Assembly (NCBI GenBank): GCA_021774785.1
Contig: JAJFIQ010000026.1
Span: forward strand, 620,001-684,000
Reading direction: 5' to 3'
From: Emcibacter sp.
GTDB taxonomy: Bacteria; Pseudomonadota; Alphaproteobacteria; Sphingomonadales; Emcibacteraceae
DNA length: 64,000 bases
The translations under genes and the position numbers were made by a program. Position 1 is the stretch's first letter, and every line of letters begins with the position of its first letter. Below the pieces are notes generated by a model. That model was not told where the DNA came from and did not search any database. It saw only the letters and a list, made by a program, of their open reading frames with translations. Below, in pieces: positions 1 to 8,540 of this stretch.

Positions 1-119
1 AAGCGTCTATGCTTAAAACTTATATCTCCGATCTGTAAGGATATAAAGAATCAGTTAATAATTTGTAACGCAAGTATACCATTTTACCTTTGTCACACCA
101 ATAGGGCGAATTTGCCTAG

Positions 120-159
120 TAAACCCCTATAAATACCCGTAAACTCCCATAAATATCAG
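120..159. repeat. Imperfect tandem 20-bp repeat in the upstream region
   Basis: Two adjacent 20-bp units (120-139 and 140-159) match at 16 of 20 positions and share the core TAAAC..CC.ATAAATA. They lie in the AT-rich, gene-free first 271 bases. A sequence at 223-231 differs from the DnaA-box consensus TTATCCACA at one position. No ORF, tRNA or clear promoter is visible in 1-271. The repeat is seen directly; any role as a protein-binding region is a guess. Confidence 0.4.
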
Positions 160-271
160 GAATTATAGCTATTCTTGCCCACTTTATGAGATCACATCTA
201 AACTAGCTATTGAACTCCTGCCCTATCCACATTAAATCTTATGTTCAGTCTTAACAAAATTTGGAAGAAAA

Positions 272-571
272 ATGGGCGGTTTCGCGTATGATTTGGCTTG
301 GTTGGTGGATGCCGTTTTTGGCGTTCTTACCTTTGGTCTGTTTGTTTATATTATCCTTGGTCTTTTGGTGTCTTTTGCGGTTGTAAATAGTCATAATCAG
401 GTTGTTGGCATGGTTATGGGAACCCTGCATCGCATTTTTGAGCCTATGCTGCGCCCGATCCGAAATCTGTTGCCCAGTCTTGGCGGTATTGATATTTCAC
501 CTGTTTTTCTGTTTATCGCCCTTGAATTTTCCAGTCGAATTCTGGTCCGATTTCTTGTTTCCCTAGCCTAG
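272..571 (+). CDS. YggT family membrane protein
   Basis: This 99-residue hydrophobic protein has two predicted membrane segments, roughly residues 12-38 and 72-97. Between them is a polar stretch containing RIFEPMLRPIRNLLP, the signature of the YggT family. YggT proteins are small inner-membrane proteins linked to osmotic tolerance and, in some bacteria, to cell division; the mechanism is unknown. The length is that of the short alphaproteobacterial form with one YggT repeat. The stop lies six bases before the next gene, a DUF167 protein, and yggT and DUF167 are neighbours in many proteobacteria, so the two are probably cotranscribed with folD. A GGAAGAAA stretch precedes the ATG. Confidence 0.88.
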   Translation: MGGFAYDLAWLVDAVFGVLTFGLFVYIILGLLVSFAVVNSHNQVVGMVMGTLHRIFEPMLRPIRNLLPSLGGIDISPVFLFIALEFSSRILVRFLVSLA

Positions 572-577
572 ACGACA

Positions 578-895
578 ATGCCCGTAACACCCCATGATGA
601 TGGTGTCCGGCTGGCGATTCGTCTGACCCCAAAGGCGTCAAAAAACAGATTTGGCCAGATGGCGCGCGCTGCGGATGGCACCCGTCACCTCAAGGCCTAT
701 GTCACCACCGTTCCCGAGGGCGGAAAAGCCAATAAAAGCCTGATAAAAATGCTGTCCAAGTCATTGAGGATGCCTGCGGGCAAATTTTCTGTTGCATCGG
801 GAGCAACAAATCGTAATAAACAGTTATTAATTAAAGGTGAGGCCCTGACGCTCACCCAGAAACTTGAGCAATGGATAAAGGAATTAAACCCGTGA
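578..895 (+). CDS. DUF167 (YggU) family protein
   Basis: This 105-residue soluble protein belongs to the DUF167/YggU family of unknown function. Recognisable features are the opening beta strand [16 protein letters not shown], the central [21 protein letters not shown], and the following [20 protein letters not shown]. The GKAN motif is the best conserved part of the family. It follows yggT by six bases. Its TGA overlaps the preferred GTG start of folD (892) in a GTGA junction, which suggests translational coupling. Confidence 0.87.
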   Translation: MPVTPHDDGVRLAIRLTPKASKNRFGQMARAADGTRHLKAYVTTVPEGGKANKSLIKMLSKSLRMPAGKFSVASGATNRNKQLLIKGEALTLTQKLEQWIKELNP

Positions 896-1788
896 GTGCA
901 GATGTGATTGATGGCAAGGCTTTCGCCGCAGCTTTAAAAGTGGGTGTAGCCGGACAAGTGAATATCCTGAAAGAAAAATATGGTTTGATCCCCGGTCTTG
1001 CCGTAGTGCTTGTGGGAGAAGACCCGGCAAGTCAGGTTTATGTGCGCAATAAAAATAAATCCACCAAGGAAGCGGGCATGAACAGCTATGAGCATCGTAT
1101 GGAACCGAGCGTCAGTGAGGCAGAATTGTTAAGTCTCGTGGCAGAGCTGAATCATGATCCGGCGGTTCATGGTATTCTGGTGCAATTGCCATTGCCCAAG
1201 CATATTAACGAAGCCGCTGTCATTGATGCTATTGCCCCGGAAAAGGATGTGGATGGTTTTCATGTGATCAATTCGGGCTTGCTAGCCACCGGTGGGCGCG
1301 GCATGGTTCCCTGCACGCCATTGGGCTGTGTGATGATGCTTAAAGACCGTTTGGGCGATATGAGCGGTCTGAATGCGGTAATCGTTGGCCGGTCAAATAT
1401 AGTCGGCAAGCCCATGGCGCAGTTGCTGCTCAATGAGAATTGCACCGTCACCATGGCCCACAGCCGGACAAGGGAATTGGACGCGGTTGTCAGACGGGCG
1501 GATATTGTGGTTGCGGCAGTTGGGGTTCCGGAGCTGGTCAAGGGTAATTGGATCAAGCCCGGTGCTACGGTCATTGATGTGGGTATCAACCGTGTTGAGA
1601 AAGAAGACGAGCAAGGTGTAAAGAAGACCAGACTGGTCGGCGATGTGGAATATGACAAGGCGGTACAGAATGCGGGTGCTATCACCCCGGTTCCCGGTGG
1701 TGTCGGTCCCATGACCATTGCGGTTCTGCTGAAAAATACCGTGACGGCGGCTTGTCGTCAGACCGGGGTTGAAGAGCCGGAAATTTAG
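892..1788 (+). CDS. folD: Bifunctional methylenetetrahydrofolate dehydrogenase/cyclohydrolase
   Basis: FolD interconverts 5,10-methylene-, 5,10-methenyl- and 10-formyl-tetrahydrofolate in the cytoplasm, supplying one-carbon units and NADPH. Visible family features are YVRNKNKST with the catalytic lysine region, VQLPLPKHI, the Rossmann segment [17 protein letters not shown] and the C-terminal signature [15 protein letters not shown]. An in-frame ATG exists at 871, but the GTG at 892 is preferred: AAGGAA lies eight bases upstream, and it forms a GTGA overlap with the DUF167 stop. This gives 298 residues, normal for the family. The gene is last in a probable yggT-DUF167-folD operon. No intrinsic terminator is obvious in the 109 bases before the MATE gene. 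Confidence 0.95.
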   Translation: MSADVIDGKAFAAALKVGVAGQVNILKEKYGLIPGLAVVLVGEDPASQVYVRNKNKSTKEAGMNSYEHRMEPSVSEAELLSLVAELNHDPAVHGILVQLPLPKHINEAAVIDAIAPEKDVDGFHVINSGLLATGGRGMVPCTPLGCVMMLKDRLGDMSGLNAVIVGRSNIVGKPMAQLLLNENCTVTMAHSRTRELDAVVRRADIVVAAVGVPELVKGNWIKPGATVIDVGINRVEKEDEQGVKKTRLVGDVEYDKAVQNAGAITPVPGGVGPMTIAVLLKNTVTAACRQTGVEEPEI

Positions 1789-1897
1789 GTTATTACCCGT
1801 TTAATGGGATTAATTCTGGTGGCCAAGGCGCGCGATAAGCGCTCCCCATTCACAAAAAAAAGATGACAATATCTTTTCTTCCCCCTATGAAGAAATC

Positions 1898-3274
1898 ATG
1901 GCAAATTTACAGGATGAACATAACCCCTCATGGGTGAGGGAGCGGACGGCTCGGCAGTTCTCGGAACTGGTTCGGTTATCCTTTCCTATTGTACTACAGC
2001 GGCTGGGCATTATGACAATGGCCATTGTGGATACCATGATGGTCGGGCGGTTCTCAGCGCAGGAACTGGCCTATCAGAGCATCGGGTATGTGCCGGTGGC
2101 GACGGTTATTATTGTATCCATCGGGTTGATGATGGGGACCATGGTCCTGACATCCAATGCCTTTGGTGCCGAAGATTATAAAGAGTGTGGCCGTATCTGG
2201 CGGCGGTCTTTGCCTTATGGCTTTATCCTGGGCATGGTTGGTTTTGTTATCTGTATGTTTGGGGAGCCTGTGTTGATTATGCTCGGGCAACAGGCGGATA
2301 TTGCCAAAGGGGGCGGAGTGGTGATGCAGGCCGTTGCCCTTGGTATTCCTATGACAACTGTCATGCTGGCCTGTACCTTTTTTCTGGAAGGTATTAACCG
2401 GCCTTTGCCCGGTATGATCTTTATGTTGATTGCTAATCTGGTCAATATTTTCATGAACTGGATATTGGTTTACGGCCATCTGGGGTTCGCGCCCATGGGA
2501 GCGGAGGGGTCAGCCTGGGCCACGACAATTGTCCGCACATTTCTTGCCGTTGGTATGGTTCTCTTTATCCTGAGAATGAAAGGCCATGAGATTTACGGCA
2601 TTAGGGAAAAGATTGATCTCAGGCTTCATAAATGGAAACGGCTGCGGCATATCGGCTACGGCGCGGGTCTGACCAACGGCGCGGAACATATGGGCTTTGC
2701 GACTTTGGAGGTCTTTGCCGGATGGATTGGACCACTGACGCTGGGGGCCATGGCGATCGCCTTTAATGTTTATGGTATCCCCTATATGATATCTTACGGT
2801 ATTGCGGGGGCTACATCGGTCAGGATTGGCATTGCCCTGGGCCGCAATGATCATCGGGATCTTTTGCTGGCGGGTACATGCGGCATGATATTCAACGTTA
2901 TAATGATGTTACCTCTGTTGGCGGTACTGATAATTTTTCCTGAAAATATTGCGGGTTTCTTCACAACGGAGCCTGAGCTGGTCATGGTGGCCGTTCCCCT
3001 GATTATCCTATCGGCCTGGATGCTGTTATTTGACAGTTTGCAAACGGTGATTGGCAATGGCCTTCGGGGGCGGCGGGACGTCTGGGCACCAACAGCTCTA
3101 TATTTTTTCAGCTATATTATTGTAATGATCCCGCTGTCATATATTCTGGCCTTCACCTATGAGCGCGGCGCGGTTGGACTATTTGAAAGCACCGTGGTTG
3201 CTAGCATCATTTCATTCGTTCTGTTAACGGTGCGTTTTTATTATCTGTCTTATGGCGATTTCAAGCGGTCCTGA
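1898..3274 (+). CDS. MATE family efflux transporter
   Basis: This 458-residue integral membrane protein has about 12 predicted helices in two homologous halves, as in Na+- or H+-coupled MATE (NorM/DinF-type) exporters. The N-terminal part reads SFPIVLQRLGIMTMAIVDTMMVGRFS, a typical first MATE helix with the VDTxMVGR signature. The middle contains NLVNIFMNWILVYG. MATE pumps expel cationic drugs, dyes and metabolites from the cytoplasm; the substrate cannot be read from the sequence. It is the only plus-strand gene between folD and the convergent RND operon, with which its 3' end overlaps by 14 bases. ATG 1898 is the first good start after the AT-rich leader. Confidence 0.9.
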   Translation: MANLQDEHNPSWVRERTARQFSELVRLSFPIVLQRLGIMTMAIVDTMMVGRFSAQELAYQSIGYVPVATVIIVSIGLMMGTMVLTSNAFGAEDYKECGRIWRRSLPYGFILGMVGFVICMFGEPVLIMLGQQADIAKGGGVVMQAVALGIPMTTVMLACTFFLEGINRPLPGMIFMLIANLVNIFMNWILVYGHLGFAPMGAEGSAWATTIVRTFLAVGMVLFILRMKGHEIYGIREKIDLRLHKWKRLRHIGYGAGLTNGAEHMGFATLEVFAGWIGPLTLGAMAIAFNVYGIPYMISYGIAGATSVRIGIALGRNDHRDLLLAGTCGMIFNVIMMLPLLAVLIIFPENIAGFFTTEPELVMVAVPLIILSAWMLLFDSLQTVIGNGLRGRRDVWAPTALYFFSYIIVMIPLSYILAFTYERGAVGLFESTVVASIISFVLLTVRFYYLSYGDFKRS

Positions 3275-6200
3275 CGCGGATCAAGCCTTCTTTGCTTGCC
3301 AGTCGTTTCCGCGCACGGCGACTTACCCGGAGATAATAGAGGGTTGGTACAAATATCAGAGCCAGCAATGTCGCACCGACCATGCCGCCGGAAATGGCTG
3401 TGGCCAGCGGTGGCCACATGACCCCACCCCAGATTATTAACGGCATAAACCCGCCAATAGTGGTCAGGGTTGTGGAAATGATATGACGGGTGGCCCCCAA
3501 TACAATATCAACAATCACTTGCTTGTCACCGGTTCGGGCTTTCTCATTGGCGCGCAGGGCCGCCAGCACCACAATGCTGTCATTGATGGCAAGACCGATC
3601 AGTCCCATCGTCCCCATGATGCCGGTAAAACCCATGGGAAAACCAAATAACCAGATGGCCAAAAACGCCAGCCCCGAACTGAAAAAGGCTACCCCCCCGA
3701 TGATCAATGCTGACGTAAAGCTGTTAAACGCCAGCACCAGAATTCCCATCATGACCACCAGAAGGGGCAGAACAGTCGAAAATAATTCGCTCTGGGATTC
3801 AGACCGTTTTTCTGTCTCACCACCAAATTCAATCCGATAGCCAATTGGCATCTCAAAATTGGCATCACTCAGGCGGCGTTGAAAATCAGCCAGCGCCGTG
3901 CTGGGCAAACTATAGGGGGTGATGAACCCCTGAAGAATATTTAAGCGTTGCATATCCCGGCGGCTGACACTGTTATAGGCCGGAATTAATTCCAAAGTGC
4001 CAAGACTACTGAGCGGCACGCCGGACAGATGTTGGCCGCCTGTTGTCAGGCTCCCGCCCGCCGCCACAAGGGAATTGTTAAACAGGTAATTCAGATCCGA
4101 GCGATCGGTGCCGCCCACCTGAACCCGTACGGCAAGATTTTCACTGCCCTCCAGCACACTGCCGCCAATGTGGCCCTCAAGGGTATTATTAAGCTGTTCG
4201 GCAATCTGGTTTAATTTCAGACCAGCTGCCTCGGCAGCATCCTCATCGGGGATAAAGCTTAGTTTGGGTTGGCTCAGTGAAATTTTTGCACTGGTATAGG
4301 TGACAGTGTTTGTCCGTGCCATAATACTGCGGATTTCTTCACCCTTTTCAGATAAAATTTTCAGATCCTGACCATAAAGGAATACCTCAATGGGGGCTTC
4401 GAAGGGCGGACCCTGTTCAAAAGGAATGGCTAAAATCATAGCATCCGGTAGCCCCGCCATGAGTTCGCGTTGTAAGCGGGGCAGGATTTCTGCTGTGGCT
4501 TCTGGCGATGTTGTATTTACAAAGGCCCCTGCAAAACTATTCAATCCGGCCTGATTGAGAAAAGTATTGTAAAAAACGGCAGGAGGTGTTTCGGCAATCA
4601 CCCAGTAATCACTTTTTATTTCCGGGTATTTTGCCATAATATTCCGTGCCATGCCCACTTGCCTTGCTGTCTCTTCCAGACTGGCCTGCGGGGGCAAGGT
4701 CATTTGAATCTGAAATTGATCACGGTCCACGGGCGGGAAGAATTGCTGAACCAATGTGGTGCTCAGGACAAACCCAAGCAGGGGCAGGCTGATGGACAGC
4801 ATGAGGGCTTTTCTGGGATGATCCAGGCACCAGCTTAACGCGGAACGATATTTCTTCTTAAGACCTGTATGGCTATAGCCGCTCTGCAGGATACTGCATT
4901 TGGCCTGAAGTAACTCGCCCCGATCAAAATATCCCGCCAGTGCCGGAATGATGGTTAAAGCCAGAAACAGTGATGAAAATAGCGAAATAATAACCGCAAG
5001 GCCAATAGTGCCGATAAATTCACCGGTGGCACCGGGCGATAGGACGATGGGCATGAAGGTCAGTGAAGTGGTCATGGTTGATGCCAGCAGGGGAATGGTC
5101 AGATGCTTGACCATTTTTGAAATGGATGATGCTACATCGTGGCCCAGTATTCTGGATTTGCGATATTCATCCACGGCAACAATGGCATTATCGATTAACA
5201 GACCCAACGCAATGATCAGTCCGGTAATGGACATCTGATGTAGCGGTATATCCATAAAATGGAAGGTTGCCATAACCATCAAAACCGTCAGCGGCAATGC
5301 CGTCGCCACCAGTATGGCCGATCGCCAGCCCATCATGAAAATCATGATCAGGACGATGATCCCGGCCCCCAGAAAAACATTACCAAGCAGGGTAGACAGG
5401 CGATCTGTAGAGTAAACATCCTGATTAAAGATTACCTCTGCCTTCACGCCATCGGGCAGGGTTTTTCGGAACTGATCCAGTTCCGCCTGTAAGGTTGCAA
5501 CCCAGCGATCAACGCGAAGGCTGTCATTAACCTTGGCTCCCACGATGATGCCGCGTTTGCCATTTAGCAGAGCCATACTGTAGACTGGCGTACGGAAACC
5601 TTTATGGACCTTTGCCACGTCACTGACGCGCAGAAACTGACCTGTAGCAGTTTGTTTTAAAGGGATGTTGCGAATGCGGTCTTCCGATTTCAGTTCGCCG
5701 CCCACTTCCAGTATCAGGTCATGGCCCGACCCGCGCAATTGTCCGGCGGGAACTTTGGAATCCGTACGCGCAATGGCGTCCGATACGTCTTTCACAGTTA
5801 GTCCGACCGAGGCCAGCGCATCAGGGTCAATGGTGACAATATATTCTTCATCCAGTTCGCCAAAAACGTCGGTTTCTTCAGTGCCGGGGGTCGGCGAGAT
5901 AATGCGTTCAAGCTCCTTGGCGAAGCGGCCTAAAATATCGACCTGCGGTTCTGTGGGCATATCCCATGTCAGGCCAACCATAAAGGTAAAGACCGCACTT
6001 TCCCGATCCAGCAAATAGGGCGTGCCAGCACCTTCGGGTAGTTCTTGTTCCGCATCCTTCATCTTATCGCGTATCTGCGACCAGAGATTTTCAACATTTT
6101 CCTTTGGAACGGAATCTTCGAATTCAATACCCACCGTGGACATGCCCGTACGCGATGTGCTGCGCAAGCGTTTGATTTCATCAATTTCACTTAAGGCGGC

Positions 6201-6401
6201 TTCAATTTTTTCCGTGACCAATGCCTCAACCCTTTCCGCACTGGCACCGGGGAAGGCTGTATTTACCGCATCAAAACGATGGGTGAGGCTTGGGTCTTCC
6301 TGTCGCGGCAGAGAGGAAATAGCGGAAAGGCCGGCCACAAGAATAAGGCCGATGGTAAGGGTCGTCAGACGCCGGTTCCGGAAAAAAAGATTGCTCCACA
6401 T
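3261..6401 (-). CDS. RND efflux permease (HAE-1/AcrB-like)
   Basis: This 1046-residue inner-membrane transporter has the RND layout: an N-terminal helix, a large periplasmic loop with the PGAS..VE and P..EDP-type segments, helices 2-6, a second periplasmic loop and helices 7-12. The TM4 motif reads GLLIDNAIVAVDE, so only one acidic residue (about Asp404) occupies the place where AcrB has an Asp pair. The protein would export drugs, detergents or lipids through a tripartite complex driven by protons. It lies two bases downstream of its adaptor gene, in one operon. No outer-membrane TolC-type channel is encoded in the window, so the channel must come from elsewhere. The 3' end overlaps the MATE gene by 14 bases in a convergent arrangement. 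Confidence 0.93.
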   Translation of the reverse strand: MWSNLFFRNRRLTTLTIGLILVAGLSAISSLPRQEDPSLTHRFDAVNTAFPGASAERVEALVTEKIEAALSEIDEIKRLRSTSRTGMSTVGIEFEDSVPKENVENLWSQIRDKMKDAEQELPEGAGTPYLLDRESAVFTFMVGLTWDMPTEPQVDILGRFAKELERIISPTPGTEETDVFGELDEEYIVTIDPDALASVGLTVKDVSDAIARTDSKVPAGQLRGSGHDLILEVGGELKSEDRIRNIPLKQTATGQFLRVSDVAKVHKGFRTPVYSMALLNGKRGIIVGAKVNDSLRVDRWVATLQAELDQFRKTLPDGVKAEVIFNQDVYSTDRLSTLLGNVFLGAGIIVLIMIFMMGWRSAILVATALPLTVLMVMATFHFMDIPLHQMSITGLIIALGLLIDNAIVAVDEYRKSRILGHDVASSISKMVKHLTIPLLASTMTTSLTFMPIVLSPGATGEFIGTIGLAVIISLFSSLFLALTIIPALAGYFDRGELLQAKCSILQSGYSHTGLKKKYRSALSWCLDHPRKALMLSISLPLLGFVLSTTLVQQFFPPVDRDQFQIQMTLPPQASLEETARQVGMARNIMAKYPEIKSDYWVIAETPPAVFYNTFLNQAGLNSFAGAFVNTTSPEATAEILPRLQRELMAGLPDAMILAIPFEQGPPFEAPIEVFLYGQDLKILSEKGEEIRSIMARTNTVTYTSAKISLSQPKLSFIPDEDAAEAAGLKLNQIAEQLNNTLEGHIGGSVLEGSENLAVRVQVGGTDRSDLNYLFNNSLVAAGGSLTTGGQHLSGVPLSSLGTLELIPAYNSVSRRDMQRLNILQGFITPYSLPSTALADFQRRLSDANFEMPIGYRIEFGGETEKRSESQSELFSTVLPLLVVMMGILVLAFNSFTSALIIGGVAFFSSGLAFLAIWLFGFPMGFTGIMGTMGLIGLAINDSIVVLAALRANEKARTGDKQVIVDIVLGATRHIISTTLTTIGGFMPLIIWGGVMWPPLATAISGGMVGATLLALIFVPTLYYLRVSRRARKRLASKEGLIRVRTA

Positions 6402-6403
6402 GA

Positions 6404-7627
6404 TTAATTAGCCCCAGCAATACGAACAAGCTGGTCGGGAACAAGGCGGTGAATACCGCCGGAAATAATGCGGTCACCATCCTGCAATGTCCCCCGAACA
6501 AAAACGCGATTGGAATCAGTATAGAGAACCTGTAATTCCTGTCGGGACAGGGTGCCATATTCGAAGGAACCATTATATGGCCTCAGGCTATAGACGCTCC
6601 ACAACCCGCGACGGCTTTCGGCTAGGGCATCGCTCGGCAGCCAGAAACCCTTCTGCTGAATATGGGTATTCACGGTCAGTTGGGCCAGGTCCCCGGCTCT
6701 TATATCCATAGTGTCATCTGTCACATCAAAAATGGCGGTTACGGTACGGGTTGATTGATCCACCCTTCTTAGGATAGAACGCAATTTGGTCGTTATTTTT
6801 TTGCCTTGATAGCTAAAATCGTGGCTCTTTCCCGGTGTCAGTGCCATGGTTGCTGTTCCCGGTAACCCCACATGAATTTCAAGCTTGCGGTCTTCGATCA
6901 GACGTATCACAGGCATGCCGGCACTAAGCGCGGTTCCCTCATCCATATATCGGCGGATGACACTGCCATCAAAACGGGCGGTTAAGGTTGCCAGTTCCCG
7001 GTCAATTTCCAGACTTTTCAAGGCTGCTTCTGATCTTGTCACGGCGGCATTTGTGGCAACTTTGCGGGCTTTCAGGGCGATCAGATCAAATTTTACCTGA
7101 TCAAATTTTTGTTCGGAAACATGCTTTTTTTCCAGAAGAACCCTGTAACGGCCAAATGTTGCCTCGGCCCGGTCAAGAAGGGCCTTTGTCTCCACATTCA
7201 GAGCCTTCGCCTGAGCAAGGTCGGCATCCAGTTCTCTTTCGCGGGAATCAAAGCGCCGCATATCCAGTCGGGCCAGAATATCACCCTTTTTTACCTGTGC
7301 GCCTTCGTCAACTAGAACTTCTGCCAGAAGTCCGGCTTTGTCAAAACCATGATCACTTTCCCTGCCCGCCACGATGCTGCCGGAATATTTCTGCTTTATC
7401 TGATAGTGATCAACCGCCTTAAGTACAGTTGTGTTGACCATAAGTGCCTGAGCCAGCGCGGCTTGGTCATCATTCAGGCTAGCCAATGCCGATGACCGGG
7501 CAAAAAATAGGGTACTGCCTAGCACCACGAGGAGAATAGCACCCAGACCAAGGTGGAATTTATAGTGGCTATAAAATGAGGTTGGCGTTGTGATATCCTC
7601 ACCCTTGTAGTCATTATTTTCGGTCAT
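6404..7627 (-). CDS. RND efflux periplasmic adaptor (membrane fusion protein)
   Basis: This 407-residue adaptor would link the downstream RND permease to an outer-membrane channel. A short cytoplasmic N-terminus precedes one membrane anchor at about residues 26-44. A biotinyl-lipoyl-like half (LLAEVLVDEGAQVKKGDILARLD) follows, then an alpha-helical hairpin rich in Ala, Glu and Lys at about residues 125-200. The second lipoyl half, with LTARFDGSVIRRYMDEGTALSAG, and the beta-barrel and membrane-proximal domains complete it. There is no lipobox, so it is held by the N-terminal helix. It is the first gene of a two-gene minus-strand operon whose promoter region carries a 7665-7707 inverted repeat. 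Confidence 0.92.
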   Translation of the reverse strand: MTENNDYKGEDITTPTSFYSHYKFHLGLGAILLVVLGSTLFFARSSALASLNDDQAALAQALMVNTTVLKAVDHYQIKQKYSGSIVAGRESDHGFDKAGLLAEVLVDEGAQVKKGDILARLDMRRFDSRERELDADLAQAKALNVETKALLDRAEATFGRYRVLLEKKHVSEQKFDQVKFDLIALKARKVATNAAVTRSEAALKSLEIDRELATLTARFDGSVIRRYMDEGTALSAGMPVIRLIEDRKLEIHVGLPGTATMALTPGKSHDFSYQGKKITTKLRSILRRVDQSTRTVTAIFDVTDDTMDIRAGDLAQLTVNTHIQQKGFWLPSDALAESRRGLWSVYSLRPYNGSFEYGTLSRQELQVLYTDSNRVFVRGTLQDGDRIISGGIHRLVPDQLVRIAGAN

Positions 7628-7664
7628 TTAATAAATCTCACGATAAAAATAGAATCACCCATTA

Positions 7665-7707
7665 TGTTTACAGTGACAACATATCAGATATATATGCACT
7701 GTCAACA
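7665..7707. promoter_or_regulatory. Inverted-repeat candidate operator (TetR/AcrR style) at the RND promoter
   Basis: TGTTTACAGTG at 7665-7675 and its inverted partner TGTTGACAGTG (complement of 7697-7707) match at 10 of 11 positions and are separated by 21 bases. One arm covers the -35 box of the minus-strand promoter and the other lies just past its -10. TetR-family repressors commonly control RND pumps from sites like this, but no regulator gene is present nearby, so it would act in trans. Symmetry is seen; the regulator class is inferred. Confidence 0.5.
7678..7705 (-). promoter_or_regulatory. Candidate sigma-70 promoter of the RND operon
   Basis: Read on the minus strand, a perfect TTGACA (complement of 7700-7705) is followed after 16 bases by TATGTT (complement of 7678-7683). 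It drives towards the adaptor gene starting at 7627, about 50 bases downstream. The whole element is enclosed by the 7665-7707 inverted repeat, so a bound repressor would block it. Consensus match is seen in the sequence; activity is inferred. Confidence 0.55.
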
Positions 7708-7727
7708 TCAATCGTGAAATATGCTTT

Positions 7728-7756
7728 TTGACAAGACCCCATGAAATAAATAACAT
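7728..7756 (+). promoter_or_regulatory. Candidate sigma-70 promoter of the acyltransferase gene
   Basis: TTGACA at 7728-7733 is separated by exactly 17 bases from TAACAT at 7751-7756. It points to the acyltransferase ATG at 7790, leaving a short leader of about 27 bases. The -35 is perfect and the -10 matches at four of six positions. It lies 20 bases from the divergent RND promoter region. Confidence 0.55.
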
Positions 7757-7789
7757 GGCATCAAAACTTGAAGAATCTGAGTATGTTAT

Positions 7790-8518
7790 ATGAGTCAAAT
7801 CCGTTCCCTGATTTTTAATTTTCTATTTTGGACCACGGCACCGTTGTATGTTGTACTTGTACTGGTGCCGGTGTCTTTTCTCAAATCTCCAAAACCCATG
7901 CGGCGATGTTTATCGCTTTGGTTCAATACGGTGTTCTTCCTGCTGGATAAAATCAGCGGCATCACGGTGGAAGAGCGGGGTATTGAAAATCTACCCACCG
8001 ACAAGGGATTCATTCTATGCTGTAAACATATGAGCAATCTGGAAGCTCTGATCACCTATCGTCGCATGCCAAACCTGACAGCACTTGCCAAGGCTGAACT
8101 GTTCAAAGTCTTTGGTTTCAAGCAGGTTCTGGAAAAAATGGAGGTAATATCCATTAATCGGGGCAAGGGCGAAGCAAAGGATAAAACCGGGGAAATAGCA
8201 CGAATACTGGTAAAGCAGAAAATCCCACTGCTATTATTTGTCGAGGGTACGCGGATTCCTGTGGGCAAGAGGAAAAAATTAAAGTCCGGTGTCTATTATA
8301 TGCAAAATGAGGTTGATATTCCGGTAATCTGTGCATCTACCAACACCGGGGCTCACTGGCTGAAGGGTAGCCCCTTTAACAAGCCGGGCACGATTGTAAT
8401 GGAATATCATCCCGCTATAGAACGGGGATTAGACAAGCCGGAATTTATGGAGAGGATCAAACAGGATGTGGTCATCCATAGTGAAAAGCTAATAGGGGTA
8501 GACGGTCAGGACGAATAA
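7790..8518 (+). CDS. 1-acyl-sn-glycerol-3-phosphate acyltransferase family protein (PlsC-like)
   Basis: This 242-residue membrane-associated acyltransferase probably acylates lysophosphatidate or a related glycerolipid at the inner membrane. An N-terminal hydrophobic segment (about residues 8-30) is followed by the catalytic motif KHMSNLEA, an H-x4-E form of the usual H-x4-D, and by LFVEGTR, equivalent to the FPEGTR substrate-binding motif. The H-x4-E variant is common in alphaproteobacterial members. It is transcribed alone and divergently from the RND operon. Its last codons form the left arm of the 8501-8530 hairpin shared with the convergent outer-membrane protein gene. The exact lipid substrate is not certain. 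Confidence 0.85.
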   Translation: MSQIRSLIFNFLFWTTAPLYVVLVLVPVSFLKSPKPMRRCLSLWFNTVFFLLDKISGITVEERGIENLPTDKGFILCCKHMSNLEALITYRRMPNLTALAKAELFKVFGFKQVLEKMEVISINRGKGEAKDKTGEIARILVKQKIPLLLFVEGTRIPVGKRKKLKSGVYYMQNEVDIPVICASTNTGAHWLKGSPFNKPGTIVMEYHPAIERGLDKPEFMERIKQDVVIHSEKLIGVDGQDE

Positions 8519-8530
8519 GCCCTGACCGTC
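8501..8530. terminator. Hairpin between convergent genes
   Basis: A perfect 10-bp stem (8501-8510 with 8521-8530) with a 10-base loop spans the stop codon of the acyltransferase and ends 11 bases from the stop of the convergent outer-membrane protein gene. Neither side has a U-tract, so it is at best a weak bidirectional terminator or an mRNA 3'-end stabiliser. Confidence 0.45.
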
Positions 8531-8540
8531 TTGATAAAGA

